NCBI GenBank assembly: GCA_938743325.2
Contig: OW568861.1
Span: 1,054,001-1,118,000, forward strand
Length of the DNA: 64,000 nt
From: Pycnococcus provasolii
Taxonomy: Eukaryota > Chlorophyta > Pseudoscourfieldiophyceae > Pseudoscourfieldiales > Pycnococcaceae
Direction: 5' to 3'
Positions 62,895-64,000 of the stretch are shown here, one piece after another. Made by a program: the position numbers and the translations under genes. Numbering within the stretch: the stretch's first letter is position 1; the number at the start of each line of letters is the position of its first letter. Under the pieces are notes generated by a model. That model saw nothing but the letters and a program-made list of their open reading frames with translations. It did not search any database and was not told where the DNA came from.

Positions 62895-63665
62895 ATGGCG
62901 CCTCCTGGTGGTCGAGCCAACTACGTCTACATCCCGACGTGCTCGGCATCACAGCAGCCGCCTAAGGCGTTCCACGCCGCCGCGGCTGCTCGCGGCTCCG
63001 CACCTCCCAACCTCACCATCGCGGTCGATGACATTGGATCCGCGTACCGCCGTATCCCGACGTCACAACCGCACCTCAGTGCGGCGACGCTCTTCGATCC
63101 GCGCACGCTCCGGGTCGCAATCCAAATTTGCTTCGGACTGCTATTCGGATTCAATGCTACAGCGGCATCCCTCAACACCATGCTAGGAGGAGGCGCGGGG
63201 GGAGGTGGTACTAGCGCAGACGATGCACGTGCTCTTGTGGCGCGAGTGGAAGACTACGCGGCGGCAACTGCCTCGCCGACTGCCTCGCCGGCGGGAGCAC
63301 CTACGAAAGCGATTGTCGAATATCTCGAGCGTCGCGATGGGGAAACAACCAAAGTTACCAAAAAAGGAGCGCAAGAACGCACGAACAGTCGAGGGCTTGG
63401 CTCAGAAGCTCAGCTTGGCCCACCAGAAAGTGCGGCGACTCACGGTAACCAATTCAGCGGAATCCGCGACACGGGCGGAAAACCTTTCTCCGAAGTCGTG
63501 CATTTCTTGTACCACGCCACGGAAGACTTCGCCGAGGCCCAACTTTACAGGACGAAGGCCCTTTCATTGAACAACGGCGCCCGCCTCCTCCAAGCCGCCA
63601 ACGGGACAAAGGGGTCGCGCGGATGGTGCCAAGTAGTAGTACTCGACGGGACCGCCGACTACTAA
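62895..63665 (+). mobile_element. Fossil fragment of a reverse-transcribing element (DIRS/LTR-like RT)
   Basis: At about 63027-63180 the encoded sequence contains DIGSAYRRIPTSQPHLS and CFGLLFGFNATAASLN. These resemble the fingers/palm entry of reverse transcriptases of DIRS-like or other LTR-kin elements (DxxSAYRxIP...LPFGF). Only part of one domain is present; no RNase H, integrase or recombinase, gag or terminal repeats are visible. The element is broken and old enough to have lost its ends. The rest of the open region is unrecognised. Confidence 0.5.
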
Positions 63666-63843
63666 GCGCGCCACGACGAATGAGCTTATGCTCAAGCGCT
63701 TACAAGTAATGAATAAATTTGTTTTACATCAAACTACTAACTACAGGTCAAATCAATTAATTGGTGCACCCAATGGTCAAGCTCCCGCCCGAGGCGTAGA
63801 GAGAGCTTGGCATAATAACTAGAGGTGAAGCAAGAAGTACAGC

Positions 63844-64000
63844 TCACCCACCTGCCGTGTCATCCACTCCTGCCGCCGACGCCGACGCCGACGCACCCAC
63901 CGGCGTCGAGAAAGACGATACCGATCCAGACGGATTATGATGCATCATCATGAGTTGCGCCATCGTCCTCTCGTTGCGTGATACGGATTCCTGAAGGCGA
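63844..64000 (-). CDS. 3' end of an unidentified gene, partial at right edge
   Basis: The minus strand is open from the window edge to a TGA at 63846-63844, encoding 51 residues. They begin RLQESVSRNERTMAQLMMMHH, an amphipathic coiled-coil-like segment, and continue into a Ser/Ala/Gly-rich tail (SVSSFSTPVGASASASAAG). The sequence looks coding rather than random, and it continues the alternating gene order. The family cannot be told from the tail. The N-terminal part lies beyond 64000. Confidence 0.5.
   Translation of the reverse strand, partial: RLQESVSRNERTMAQLMMMHHNPSGSVSSFSTPVGASASASAAGVDDTAGG

Overview
This is a nuclear segment of a flagellated, plastid-bearing protist, most likely a compact-genome green alga of the prasinophyte grade. 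The evidence is a plastid-type FtsZ with a long N-terminal extension, two other proteins with plastid-style leaders, a flagellar radial-spoke protein (CFAP61), an SFI1-like centrin-binding protein, two short GT-AG introns (75 and 156 bp), eukaryotic SMC5 and UBE2H, and TTAGGG/TTTAGGG-like motifs. The species is not determinable from the sequence alone.

Layout. 1-3624 holds the 3' part of an SFI1-like W-repeat gene (+), then a convergent UBE2H-type E2 (-). Positions 6973-29088 (-) are one giant gene of about 7,346 codons, interrupted by one 75-bp intron. It encodes a filamin/Ig-repeat protein ending in a REJ-like region, a GPS-like motif and a polycystin-1-type membrane module. It is head-to-head with CFAP61 (30781-34335, +). 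Next come a C-terminal J-domain protein (-), a NEK kinase-DEP-DUF547 fusion (+), a 65-aa membrane protein (-), ITPase (+), an organelle-targeted NUMOD3 protein (-), a small acidic protein (+), a thylakoid-signal protein (-), an unrecognised 398-aa protein (+), a TIR-like/TPR membrane protein (-), a single-pass membrane protein (+), a ZNF474-type C2HC protein (-), a canopy/saposin-like ER protein (+) and a plastid-type unknown (-). The right end has a 78-bp minisatellite beside a truncated GT90-like relic (+), an unknown acidic protein (-), FtsZ (+), SMC5 (-), a retroelement RT fossil (+) and the 3' end of another gene (-).

The most striking large-scale property is gene orientation. From the giant gene to the right edge, every gene or relic lies on the opposite strand to its neighbours (20 consecutive alternations). 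The whole window is therefore a chain of head-to-head promoters and tail-to-tail 3' ends, some only 28-41 bp apart. Five of the head-to-head gaps share a dyad element built on TAAA(C/G)TTTA, usually flanked by CCAC. Perfect palindromes or hairpins sit on or just after three stop codons.

Functionally, several neighbours point to the flagellum or basal body (SFI1-like, polycystin-1-like, CFAP61, NEK kinase, perhaps ZNF474-like) and several to the plastid (FtsZ, thylakoid-signal protein, possibly the NUMOD3 protein). No operon-like logic is expected. Any co-regulation would be through the shared bidirectional promoters.
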